From JBBKXP01 sp038251315 (GTDB lineage Bacteria > Pseudomonadota > Alphaproteobacteria > Rhodobacterales > Rhodobacteraceae): DNA of 26,105 nt. Positions 1 through 7,629 of this stretch are shown here, in pieces; position 1 is the first letter of the stretch; each line of letters opens with the position of its first letter. The notes under the pieces are model-generated. The model was given only the letters and a program-made list of their open reading frames with translations. It searched no databases and was not told the DNA's origin. Where the stretch lies: NCBI GenBank assembly GCA_038251315.1, contig JBBSBK010000042.1, positions 1-26,105 on the forward strand. The letters run 5' to 3'. Made by a program: the position numbers and the translations under genes.

Positions 1-353
1 AACGAATGATTGACGGCGCGACCGATCCGCTGATCTATTTCGTGATCGAAAAGGATGGGTGGGCGATCGGCACCGCCGGAGCCCATCATGGCAACGAGGT
101 TGGATTCATCCTGCATCACGCCTGCCGCCGAAAAGGATTGGTGCGCGAGGCGATGGGCGCAGTCATTCCCTATCTGTTCGCCGTGCTGCCCCATGACCGG
201 CTGACCGCCGACGCCGATCCGCGCAACGTCGCGTCGATCAACCTGCTGCAATCGCTCGGTTTCATCGTGACAGGCACGGCCCAAAACACATTCTGCATCG
301 ACGGTATCTCGTCTGACTCGGTCTATCTGGCCCTTGCACGCCCGCACTCTTAG
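1..353 (+). CDS. GNAT-family N-acetyltransferase, 3' part only
   Basis: The open frame is already running at the left edge, with no stop before the first ATG at 6, so the true start probably lies outside the window. About 115 residues are visible. The stretch HHACRRKGLVREAM matches the acetyl-CoA-binding motif A of GNAT enzymes (R/Q-x-x-G-x-G/A). DADPRNVASINLLQSLGF is the C-terminal part typical of RimJ/RimL-like members. GNAT enzymes move an acetyl group from acetyl-CoA to an amine; the substrate cannot be told here. A complete RimJ/RimL-like protein is usually 160-190 residues, so roughly the first third is missing. It converges on ccmH, with 132 bases between the stops. Confidence 0.8.
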   Translation, partial: RMIDGATDPLIYFVIEKDGWAIGTAGAHHGNEVGFILHHACRRKGLVREAMGAVIPYLFAVLPHDRLTADADPRNVASINLLQSLGFIVTGTAQNTFCIDGISSDSVYLALARPHS

Positions 354-485
354 ACCTGAAATCGCGCCAGGGCTCTCAGGCCGGTTCACGATCAACACGG
401 TGAAGGCGCGGCAGGTCAAGGGGCGATCCTTTGGCGTGGCGCCCCAACGCTGACTCGTCCCAGCCGCAGGGAAATACACCACATG

Positions 486-926
486 TCAGTCACGCAGAAT
501 CGCGTCCAGCCGGGCCTGTTCGTCGGGGCTGAGCGGCCCCGGCGTGACACCCCGCGCCCTGACGGTCCGCCAGCCGATGCCAAGCGCGGCGAGCAGCAGC
601 AACGGCCCGGTTAGCCACAGCACCAAGTTGGCCCCGCTGGCATTGGGACGCAGCAGGACGACTTCACCGTAGCGGGCGACAATATAGTCAACAGCCTGTT
701 GATCGGTGTCGCCCGCGACCAACCGTTCACGCAGCAACAGGCGCAGGTCGCGGGCCAGCGTCGCATTGCTTTCGTCGATGGATTCGTTCCTGCAGATCAG
801 ACACTTCAGCCCCTGCGAAATCGTGCGGGCGCGCGCTTCAATCGCCGGGTCGGCCAGGATTTCATCGGGTTGCACCGCAAAGACGGGCGCGGCCAGCAGG
901 GCCAACAGCAGGATCAGCCGTTTCAT
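486..926 (-). CDS. ccmH: Cytochrome c maturation protein CcmH (CcmH/Cyc2-type thiol reductase)
   Basis: A 146-aa protein with an N-terminal signal peptide (MKRLILLLALLAAPVFA). The family redox motif LKCLICRN lies at residues 40-47, with Cys42 and Cys45, followed by ESIDESNA. A membrane helix lies at about 100-118, with a short cytoplasmic tail. CcmH reduces the CXXCH cysteines of apocytochrome c in the periplasm so that CcmF can attach heme. The ATG at 926 overlaps the ccmF stop by four bases (ATGA), which decides the start and implies translational coupling. The frame stays open further upstream, but that part lies inside ccmF in another frame and is not real. No CcmI-like extension is present, so CcmI, if it exists, is encoded elsewhere. 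Confidence 0.93.
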   Translation of the reverse strand: MKRLILLLALLAAPVFAVQPDEILADPAIEARARTISQGLKCLICRNESIDESNATLARDLRLLLRERLVAGDTDQQAVDYIVARYGEVVLLRPNASGANLVLWLTGPLLLLAALGIGWRTVRARGVTPGPLSPDEQARLDAILRD

Positions 927-2887
927 TCTGCCGGCACTGCCGAGGCACGCCGCGTCGCCCCGGCAGCAACCCGCAACCGGCGATCCGACAGCGATACCAG
1001 ACCGCCAAGCGCCATCAGGATTGCGCCGCCCCAGATCCAGTTGGCAAAGGGTTTCACATAGGTCCGCACCGCATAGCCACCCCCCGTCTGGGCATCGCCG
1101 ATCACCAGATAGACATCGCGCAGGACGCCGTTGCTGATCGCCGCCTCGGTCGTCGGCATCTGGGCAACCGGGTAATAGCGCTTCTCGGGGTGCAGTTCGG
1201 CATAGACGCGCCCGTTCTGCCAGACCACCATCTCGGCGATGGTCGTCAGATAGTTGGGCCCCTGCCTGTCGGTCACGCTGCGCAATTCGACCTCGAACTG
1301 ACCGACCGGGAACCGGTCGCCGACCTGTGCGACGCGGATATCCTCGACCGCCCAGGCGGTGACGGCAGCGATGCCGAAAACGCTGATCCCCATCCCGGCA
1401 TGGGCCAGCGCCTTGCCCCAGTCGGCGCGGGGCAAACGGGTCAGTCGCGCGATGCGTCCTGCACCCCGCCCAGTCCGCGCCCATATGTCCCGCGCCGCGC
1501 CGACGACGACCCAGACCCCCAGCAAGACGCCGACCGGCCCCAGGGCGGACCGCCCGGTTTGCAGCGCAAAGGCCAATGCCGCCAACGCGAGGGCCAGCGC
1601 GAGGACACCCCAGAGGCCACGCAGACCGCGCCACACATCGCCCCTTTTCCACGCCAGCATCGCTCCAACCGGCAGGATCACCGCAAGGCCGACCATGAAG
1701 GGGGTGAAGGCAGCGTTGAAAAACGGCGGACCGACCGACACCGTGCGCCCGAACAGCAGTTCAGCCACCAGCGGCCAGATCGTGCCGGTGAACACCACAA
1801 GTGCAGCCACCGCCAGCAGGATGTTGTTCAGGACCAGCGCTGATTCCCGGCTGACGGTCTGAAACGCGCCCGAGGCGACCATCGCCCCGGCACGGGCGGC
1901 ATAAAGGGTCAGAGCACCACCGATGAAAACGGCGAGGATGATCAGGATGAATACCCCCCGTTCGGGATCGTTGGCAAAGGCGTGAACCGACGTCAGCACG
2001 CCCGATCGGACGATGAACGTGCCCAGCAGCGAAAACCCGAATGCAAGGATTGCCAGCAGGATCGTCCAGCTTTTCAACGCCTCGCGCTTTTCCACGACGA
2101 TGGCGGAATGGAGCAGGGCGGCGGCGATCAGCCAGGGCATGAAGCTGGCGTTTTCAACCGGATCCCAGAACCAGAACCCGCCCCAGCCCAACTCATAATA
2201 AGCCCACCATGACCCGAGCGCGATGCCCACCGTCAGGAACATCCATGCGGCCAGTGTCCAGGGCCGGACCCACCGCGCCCAGGCCGCATCGACCCGGCCC
2301 TCGATCAGCGCGGCGACGGCGAAACTGAACGACATGCTCAGGCCGACATAGCCCAGATACAGGAACGGCGGATGGAACGCCAAACCGGGATCCTGCAACA
2401 ACGGGTTCAGGTCGCGCCCGTCGAACGGTGGTACCGCGACGCGCATGAACGGGTTAGAGGTGAACAGAATGAACGCGTAGAACGCGACCGAGATCGACGC
2501 CTGCACCGCCAATACGCGCGCCCGCAGAGTTTCGGGCAAATTGCCGCCGAACACCGCAACTGACCCGCCATAGATGCAGAGGATCAGCAGCCAGAGCAGC
2601 ATCGACCCTTCGTGATTGCCCCAGACGCCGGCGATCTTGTAGATCAGCGGTTTGGCACTGTGCGAGTTTTCATAGACCAGCAGGACCGAAAAATCCGAGG
2701 TCACAAATGCCCAGGTCAACGCGGCGAACGAAAATCCGACAAGGATCACCTGACTGGTGGCCGCCGGTTCCGCCAGCGCCATGCAGCCGCGCCAGCCCCA
2801 ATGCGCCCCGATCATCGGGACGACCATCTGCACAATGGCAATGCCAAAGGCCATAATCAGCGCGAAATGTCCCAACTCGGTCAACAT
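923..2887 (-). CDS. ccmF: Heme lyase subunit CcmF
   Basis: A large multi-pass membrane protein of about 654 aa, the usual CcmF length. It contains the tryptophan-rich heme-handling WWD region: WGGFWFWDPVENASF, preceded by SWWAYYELG. CcmF takes heme from holo-CcmE and ligates it to reduced apocytochrome c, working with CcmH, which follows with a 4-base overlap. The ATG at 2887 (MLTELGHFALIMAFG) fits the family N-terminus. A TTG three codons upstream, at 2896, has an AGGTG at better ribosome-binding distance (7 nt), so a start there is possible. The gene is separated from ccmE by the three lysis genes, which is unusual for a ccm cluster. Confidence 0.95.
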   Translation of the reverse strand: MLTELGHFALIMAFGIAIVQMVVPMIGAHWGWRGCMALAEPAATSQVILVGFSFAALTWAFVTSDFSVLLVYENSHSAKPLIYKIAGVWGNHEGSMLLWLLILCIYGGSVAVFGGNLPETLRARVLAVQASISVAFYAFILFTSNPFMRVAVPPFDGRDLNPLLQDPGLAFHPPFLYLGYVGLSMSFSFAVAALIEGRVDAAWARWVRPWTLAAWMFLTVGIALGSWWAYYELGWGGFWFWDPVENASFMPWLIAAALLHSAIVVEKREALKSWTILLAILAFGFSLLGTFIVRSGVLTSVHAFANDPERGVFILIILAVFIGGALTLYAARAGAMVASGAFQTVSRESALVLNNILLAVAALVVFTGTIWPLVAELLFGRTVSVGPPFFNAAFTPFMVGLAVILPVGAMLAWKRGDVWRGLRGLWGVLALALALAALAFALQTGRSALGPVGVLLGVWVVVGAARDIWARTGRGAGRIARLTRLPRADWGKALAHAGMGISVFGIAAVTAWAVEDIRVAQVGDRFPVGQFEVELRSVTDRQGPNYLTTIAEMVVWQNGRVYAELHPEKRYYPVAQMPTTEAAISNGVLRDVYLVIGDAQTGGGYAVRTYVKPFANWIWGGAILMALGGLVSLSDRRLRVAAGATRRASAVPAE

Positions 2888-2952
2888 GACCGGCAATCTA
2901 GCGCACCTGCGCCCAAGCTACCATCACATGCCGGTGCGCCTGATCGCCGCGT

Positions 2953-3153
2953 TCAGAACATCAGGCCGTTGTTCAACGCCAGCGCCAGCAGGGCGGTTAC
3001 GAAGGCCCCGATGATCAGGCGCACCAACCACTTCAACGTGTCCTCGATCGCGCTCAGCCGCTTTTCAACATTGCCGCGATGCACGTCGTCTACGGCGCTG
3101 CGGGTTTCCAGAATGGCAAGGCGGCGGTCGACACCGCGGCTCCATTCATCCAT
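2953..3153 (-). CDS. XhlA-like small coiled-coil membrane protein (lysis accessory)
   Basis: A 66-aa protein. Its hydrophilic, heptad-like N-terminal half (about residues 1-42: RRLAILETR..VEKRLSAIEDTL) is followed by one C-terminal transmembrane helix (about 43-61: LVRLIIGAFVTALLALAL). This is the architecture of XhlA-type hemolysin/holin accessory proteins of phages, but the sequence match is by shape rather than by a clear signature. The ATG lies inside the last codons of the holin gene (8-base overlap, ATGGATGA), so the two are very likely co-translated. A role in setting the timing of lysis or assisting the holin is inference. About 65 bases separate its stop from the ccmF start. Confidence 0.7.
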   Translation of the reverse strand: MDEWSRGVDRRLAILETRSAVDDVHRGNVEKRLSAIEDTLKWLVRLIIGAFVTALLALALNNGLMF

Positions 3154-3697
3154 TGGCCTGATCCCGCCATGCGTCCAGCGCCGGGTTCGCCTCGGTCGGA
3201 GTGGTATCGGTGTCTGTCCGCCCAGCGCCCGAATCGAGCGCGTCGAGAGCCTGGATATTGCGCGTCACCTGGCCCGCCATGCCGACGGTCTGGGCGATCG
3301 AGCGCTGAAAGTCCTGAGAAATCGACTGATGCCTTGCGCCGAAATAGAAGCTGACGATGGCGCCCATCAGCCACCAGAGCGGTTCCGGCACCAAGGCGAT
3401 GCCCTGCATCCGGCTGGCAAACCAGATCGGGTTGACCATCGCGCTGACCATCAACCCCAGCGTGCCGAAAGCCAGCATTGGACGAGGTAATCGGTTCAGC
3501 CCGTCGATCAGGCGGTCGAACAGCCCCTTTCGCGGCTGTCCGAATTCCGACGCAAACTGGGCAAGCGCCTGTTGCTTTGCCGACGCATCGCGCACTGCGC
3601 CATTCTCGGCGTTTTCGCGGAATACCCCGGCGGTTTCGGCGATTATGTTGCGCCCATCGCCGAACAACACGTCGAAAACCCGTGTCATCACGCCCAT
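3146..3697 (-). CDS. Holin of the 3-TM GTA-release family
   Basis: A 183-aa protein resembling the Pfam family 'Holin of 3TMs, for gene-transfer release'. It has a hydrophilic N-terminal third, hydrophobic segments at about residues 72-99 (PMLAFGTLGLMVSAMV and onward) and 105-121 (EPLWWLMGAIVSFYFGARHQ), and a long polar, Asp/Thr-rich C-terminal tail. In Rhodobacter capsulatus a holin of this kind works with an endolysin to let GTA particles out of a lysing subpopulation. The holin would make the membrane lesion through which the neighbouring muramidase, which has no signal peptide, reaches the wall. Two starts are possible: the ATG at 3697, overlapping the muramidase stop, or the ATG at 3688, forming TGATG with it. 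Both indicate tight coupling. Confidence 0.82.
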   Translation of the reverse strand: MGVMTRVFDVLFGDGRNIIAETAGVFRENAENGAVRDASAKQQALAQFASEFGQPRKGLFDRLIDGLNRLPRPMLAFGTLGLMVSAMVNPIWFASRMQGIALVPEPLWWLMGAIVSFYFGARHQSISQDFQRSIAQTVGMAGQVTRNIQALDALDSGAGRTDTDTTPTEANPALDAWRDQANG

Positions 3698-4299
3698 GCC
3701 GCCACCCGTGCGCGATGCGCCGCGTGACTGAGGTGATACATCGGGGCGATGAATTCTTCAGCCCGGAGGATCCAGCCGCCTTTGGTCCCGTCGCGACGCA
3801 GACAATATTTGCGGCTGGCCGGGCGGGCGTCACCCAGAGCGTAGTAATAGTTCCGCCGCTCGATCCCGTAGGCATCGGCAAGGTGTCGCGGCGCGGCACT
3901 ATAGGCCGTCGCGGCGGCCGCAATCGTCTGCGGGCCGATCACGCCATCAACCGTCACATCGATCCGCATCATTTTGAAAAGGCGTTGTAAAATCTTGATA
4001 GCATTGCTGCCGGCGTTGACATGCATATCGAAAACCGATGGCTGCAGCGCCACCGGAAGCGCAGCGATTCCGGGACCGTGAAAATAGTGCCTGATATAGA
4101 TGTCCGTCGCCTGTTCGCGGGTCAGCCCCCGCACATCAGCGATATCGACGCGACCGTCGCGGTTCACATCGCGGCCCAGCCGCTGAATGGTGCCCAGCGT
4201 GACGCCATATTTCGTCGGCCCGCCCGGATCGTCGGGATCATTCACATAGCCGCCCTCGCGGGCAACGATGGCGCGGGCGATGTCGTGAACCGATTGCAT
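3688..4299 (-). CDS. GH108 N-acetylmuramidase (GTA-type endolysin)
   Basis: A 203-aa protein. Residues 15-33 (EGGYVNDPDDPGGPTKYGV) are the signature of glycoside hydrolase family 108, with Glu15 the expected catalytic acid. The C-terminal half (GGWILRAEEFI near residue 175) matches the predicted peptidoglycan-binding domain usually paired with GH108. It should cut the glycan strands of peptidoglycan. It has no signal peptide or membrane anchor, so export must depend on the holin encoded next to it. Residues 44-55 (DVNRDGRVDIAD) form an EF-hand/dockerin-like calcium loop. The start lies 45 bases after the ccmE stop. The pairing with a 3-TM holin points to GTA or prophage-derived lysis rather than routine wall turnover. 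Confidence 0.88.
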   Translation of the reverse strand: MQSVHDIARAIVAREGGYVNDPDDPGGPTKYGVTLGTIQRLGRDVNRDGRVDIADVRGLTREQATDIYIRHYFHGPGIAALPVALQPSVFDMHVNAGSNAIKILQRLFKMMRIDVTVDGVIGPQTIAAAATAYSAAPRHLADAYGIERRNYYYALGDARPASRKYCLRRDGTKGGWILRAEEFIAPMYHLSHAAHRARVAAWA

Positions 4300-4344
4300 G
4301 GGCAGCCTCTTGTCCGATTACCAGGCAAGGCTGTGGTGTAAAGG

Positions 4345-4812
4345 TTAATTGGTTGCGGCTGCAGCGTCCGGTGCGACGTAAACGCCCTGAGCCTTGAGTG
4401 CCTCGATCACTTCTTTCGGCATATAGCTCTCGTCGTGTTTGGCAAGGATTTCAGTCGCTTCAAAGGTCCCGTTCACGTACCGGCCAAGGCCGATCATGCC
4501 CTGATTTTCGGCAAAAAGATCGGGCAGGACTCCGGTAAAGACTACGGGAACAGATGCCCCGCCGTCAGTGACCCGAAACGATACTTCGGTGCCTTGACCG
4601 CGCAGAATCGACCCCGACTCGACCAGTCCGCCGATGCGAAACAACTCGTTCGGCCCTGGTGGCGCGGCGGCAACCTCACTCGGCGCGCGGAAATACTGAA
4701 ACGATTCCCTCGGCAGCAGAGCCAGGATCACGAACACCACCGCAATCGCCGCCAGCGCAATCCCGATGACTTGCACACGGCGCCGTTTCTTGAGACCTTT
4801 GAGCCCGCTCAT
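4345..4812 (-). CDS. ccmE: Periplasmic heme chaperone CcmE
   Basis: A 155-aa protein. It has a basic N-terminus (KGLKKRRR), one membrane anchor at about residues 14-33, and the CcmE OB-fold. The heme-binding site is visible as KHDESYMP: His126, which bonds heme covalently, and Tyr130. CcmE receives heme from CcmC and passes it to CcmF. The ATG overlaps the argC stop by four bases, so argC and ccmE are translationally coupled. Its usual follower ccmF is found only after three inserted lysis genes. The window contains no ccmA, ccmB, ccmC, ccmD or ccmG. Confidence 0.95.
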   Translation of the reverse strand: MSGLKGLKKRRRVQVIGIALAAIAVVFVILALLPRESFQYFRAPSEVAAAPPGPNELFRIGGLVESGSILRGQGTEVSFRVTDGGASVPVVFTGVLPDLFAENQGMIGLGRYVNGTFEATEILAKHDESYMPKEVIEALKAQGVYVAPDAAAATN

Positions 4813-5837
4813 GGAAATATCGGCGCCAGCATCAGCCCGGCAGTTTCTTCCAGCCCCAGCATGAGGTTGGCGTTCTGCACTGCTTGCCCCGACGATCCCT
4901 TGTTGAGGTTGTCGAGCGTGCTGACGACCAACGCACGACCGCCGACCCGGTCGCCCGTCACGCCAAGATGGCAGAAATTCGACCCTGCCACGTGACCCGT
5001 CCCCGGCAATTGGCCAAACGGCAGGACGACGATGAACGGTTCTTCAGCATACTGCGCGACCAGCGTCGCATGGATCGCCTGCGCGTCGCCTTGCACATAG
5101 CAAGATGCAAGGATGCCGCGCGACATCGGCACGAGGTGCGGGGTGAATATGATCTCGACCTTGCGGCCTGCCAACAGGCTGAATTCCTGATCGAATTCAC
5201 CCAAGTGCCGGTGCTTGCCGCCTTGGGAATAGCCCTGAACGTCGGTGGCGCGTTCGGTAAACAACATGTTTTCCTTAAGGCTGCGGCCAGCCCCGGAAAT
5301 CCCGTTTTTCAGATCGCAGATGATGTTATCAAGGTCGATCAACCCCGCCAAAATCAGTGGCCGCAACGCGAATTGCACCGTCGCCGCATTGCAACCGGTT
5401 CCGGCGACCAGCCGGGCCGTGCGAATCTCGTCCCGGTAAAATTCGGTCAGTCCGTAAACGGCGGTCTTCTGCAATTCTACGGCGACATGCGGCGCACCAT
5501 ACCACTTTTCATAGGCCGCCGGATCGCGGAGCCGGAAATCGGCACCCAGATCGACAACCTTGACGGAGTCCGTCAAATCGCGGACCAAAGCCTGCGACAG
5601 CCCGTGCGGCAACGCAGCAAAAACCAGGTCGATGCCGCTGAAATCGATATCGTCAATCGTGCAAAGCTGCGGCAGATCAAGGTGGCGCAACTGCGGATAG
5701 ACATCGCTCATCGCCAGCCCCGCCTTGCGATCCGCCGATAGCGCGGCGATGCGCAGCCCCGGATGGGTGGCAATGATGCGAACGAGTTCTGCGCCGGTAT
5801 AGCCAGACGCGCCAAGGATCGCGACGTTGTGGGTCAT
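4809..5837 (-). CDS. argC: N-acetyl-gamma-glutamyl-phosphate reductase
   Basis: A 342-aa protein of normal family length. The NADP-binding loop is GASGYTGAE at residues 9-17. The catalytic cysteine is Cys149 in VAGTGCNAATVQFAL. Other family blocks are visible (AALPHG at 74-79, VVDLGADFRL at 94-103, FTPHLVPMSRGI further on). The enzyme reduces N-acetylglutamyl-5-phosphate to the semialdehyde, the third step of arginine synthesis. It sits 51 bases after murI and overlaps ccmE by four bases. Confidence 0.96.
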   Translation of the reverse strand: MTHNVAILGASGYTGAELVRIIATHPGLRIAALSADRKAGLAMSDVYPQLRHLDLPQLCTIDDIDFSGIDLVFAALPHGLSQALVRDLTDSVKVVDLGADFRLRDPAAYEKWYGAPHVAVELQKTAVYGLTEFYRDEIRTARLVAGTGCNAATVQFALRPLILAGLIDLDNIICDLKNGISGAGRSLKENMLFTERATDVQGYSQGGKHRHLGEFDQEFSLLAGRKVEIIFTPHLVPMSRGILASCYVQGDAQAIHATLVAQYAEEPFIVVLPFGQLPGTGHVAGSNFCHLGVTGDRVGGRALVVSTLDNLNKGSSGQAVQNANLMLGLEETAGLMLAPIFP

Positions 5838-5888
5838 GGGTGTCTCCCGTCAAAGGGTCAAAATAGGGGGCAGCGCGGCGATGTGCAA

Positions 5889-6701
5889 TCAAGCAGCCGT
5901 GAACGCCACCTTGCGGCGCAGGAACAGCGTGGCGCGATCGCTGACCGAGGCCGGTTTGCCGGTCGTCAGACAGACCGTTCCCTCGCCCCCGCCGACCAGT
6001 TCGGGACGGCGGCCGAGATAGTCGGCGAGGCTGGCAGCGACCAGTTCGGGCTGGCTGAACACGCGCACGTCGGGCCCCAGCGCCGCCTGAAACGCATCCA
6101 TCATCAGCGGATAATGGGTGCAGCCGAGCACCGCCGCATCAGGTACCGGCATCTTGCGTTTCAACGCCTCGACATGGGAGCGCACCAGCGCCTCGGCCAG
6201 GATCAGATCGCCATCTTCGATGGCATCGACGACGCCGCCGCAGGCCTGCCCTTCGACATCGACTCCGATGGCACGGAACGCCAGTTCGCGCTGGAACGCG
6301 CGGGATGACACGGTCGCCGGCGTCGCGAACAGGGCGACGTGTTTTACCGCAACCTCGCGCGGGGGCGAATTGTCGCCCCACTGGCGTTCGGTCAGCGCCT
6401 CGATCAGGGGCACGAAAACCCCCAACACGCGTTTGCCCTTGGGCACCCAGCCCTCTTGCATCCGGCGCAGCGCCGCAGCCGACGCCGTGTTGCAGGCAAG
6501 GATCACCAGATCGCAGCCAGCATCAAACAACCGCTGCACCCCTGCTGTCGTCAGGCGATAAATGTCATCGGGCGTGCGCGTACCGTAAGGCGTGTTGGCG
6601 TTGTCACCGAAATAGACCAACGGCACATCGGGCAGTCGTTTCTGCACCGCTTCCAGCACGGTCAAACCGCCAAGTCCGCTATCGAATATTCCCACCGCCA
6701 T
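5889..6701 (-). CDS. murI: Glutamate racemase
   Basis: Starting at the ATG at 6701 the protein has 270 aa and opens MAVGIFDSGLGGLTVL. Asp7 and the two catalytic cysteines, Cys70 (ACNTAS) and Cys194 (GCTHYPL, with His196), are in place. It interconverts L- and D-glutamate and supplies D-Glu for peptidoglycan. An in-frame ATG at 6734 would give 11 more residues but has no ribosome-binding site, while an AAGG lies 9 nt before 6701, so I chose the latter. The start lies inside the end of the acyltransferase gene (23-base overlap), suggesting one transcript. Confidence 0.95.
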   Translation of the reverse strand: MAVGIFDSGLGGLTVLEAVQKRLPDVPLVYFGDNANTPYGTRTPDDIYRLTTAGVQRLFDAGCDLVILACNTASAAALRRMQEGWVPKGKRVLGVFVPLIEALTERQWGDNSPPREVAVKHVALFATPATVSSRAFQRELAFRAIGVDVEGQACGGVVDAIEDGDLILAEALVRSHVEALKRKMPVPDAAVLGCTHYPLMMDAFQAALGPDVRVFSQPELVAASLADYLGRRPELVGGGEGTVCLTTGKPASVSDRATLFLRRKVAFTAA

Positions 6702-7584
6702 CTGCGCGCGCCTTATGTCTGGCCTCGAATTCATGGCCGAGCCGGTTCGGGTCCAGCGGCCTTGGGCTTAGCTCATATGTGGCTTTGCGCAGGAAATCCA
6801 TGCACGCTTTGGAATCGGTTTTCAATGCTGCCAGCGCAGCACGATCGATCGGCTGACCGACGACGACCCGTACCGGCGTGCCGACACGGGCGCGGAATTC
6901 GCGGATCAGCATGCCGACGCGCAATGTGGCATGCAGGTGGCTGGCAAGCTGAAACAGGCGGCTGTTGCGCCCTTCGAAATAGATCGGCACCACCGTCGCG
7001 CCCGATTTTGCGATCATCTTGGCGGTAAAGGTCCGCCAGCTTGGGTCCATTGGTGGGTCGAAGGGTCGCGCCCCGGTCGACACGGTGCCGCCTGGAAACA
7101 CGCCTACCGCACCACCGGCGGACAGATAGCGCAACGCCTCGGCCCTTGTTTCAAGGTTCAGTTTTGCCGCGGCTTTGGTGTCGTCGAACGAAATCGGCAG
7201 AATCACCCGCTTCAGATCGGGAGAGCGGGAAAACACGTCGTTCGCGAGGATCCGGAAATCGCCGCCCCGCCGCTCTGACAGGATACGGCCCATCATCAAC
7301 CCGTCGAGGATACCGTATGGGTGGTTGGCAACTACGATCAGCGGACCGGCGCGCGGGATGTGATCCAGACTGCCCCCGACAATATCGAGGCTAAGGCCAT
7401 AGCGGTCGACCAGCACCTGCCAGAAATCGCCGCCCTGCGCGACCTCGGCGTCATAGCCGCGCGCCTTTCGGATCAGTTTCAGCCGCCCCGTCGCATTTTC
7501 CATGACCCGGATGATCGCCCTGCCACCGCGCGTCGCGGCGGCGTGAGCATAGGAGATGTCGCGCGCGATCTGGCGGTCAGTCAT
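6679..7584 (-). CDS. PlsC-like lysophospholipid acyltransferase family protein
   Basis: A 301-aa protein with the glycerolipid acyltransferase core. The NHPYGILDG block at residues 87-95 is the catalytic His...Asp motif in its longer-spaced form (His88, Asp94), as in NHPxGxLDG hemolysin/OlsA-like acyltransferases. GVFPGGTVST at 161-170 stands where PlsC has FPEGTRS, with Gly165 in place of the usual Glu. It should transfer an acyl chain to a lysolipid or lipid amine at the cytoplasmic membrane; the acceptor cannot be told from sequence. No strong ribosome-binding site precedes the ATG. It lies 45 bases after the oxidoreductase stop and overlaps murI. Confidence 0.85.
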   Translation of the reverse strand: MTDRQIARDISYAHAAATRGGRAIIRVMENATGRLKLIRKARGYDAEVAQGGDFWQVLVDRYGLSLDIVGGSLDHIPRAGPLIVVANHPYGILDGLMMGRILSERRGGDFRILANDVFSRSPDLKRVILPISFDDTKAAAKLNLETRAEALRYLSAGGAVGVFPGGTVSTGARPFDPPMDPSWRTFTAKMIAKSGATVVPIYFEGRNSRLFQLASHLHATLRVGMLIREFRARVGTPVRVVVGQPIDRAALAALKTDSKACMDFLRKATYELSPRPLDPNRLGHEFEARHKARADGGGNIR

Positions 7585-7629
7585 ACAGGCAGCATAACCC
7601 GAAAATATGACGATGAAACGACGATATCG

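Noticed and set aside
419..444. GGGGCG...CGCCCC inverted repeat after the GNAT gene as terminator
   Set aside because: Short arms, a 14-nt loop and no T-tract on either side.
927..1652. Open upstream extension of the ccmH frame (388 aa in total)
   Set aside because: The extension is Arg/Gly-rich out-of-frame reading of ccmF. The ATG at 926 with the ATGA overlap and signal peptide marks the real start.
2612..3490. Long plus-strand open frame (292 aa) opposite ccmF and the holin
   Set aside because: A GC-rich antisense shadow with His/Arg/Gln-rich sequence and no recognisable domain.
3090..3923. Long open frame on the minus strand across the holin and muramidase genes
   Set aside because: Low-complexity Arg-rich translation with no family pattern. 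The three overlapping lysis genes explain the region.
4300..4348. CtrA box before the GTA-type muramidase
   Set aside because: Only one half-site, TTAACC on the minus strand at 4348-4343, is present; the second TTAA at the required 7-bp spacing is missing.
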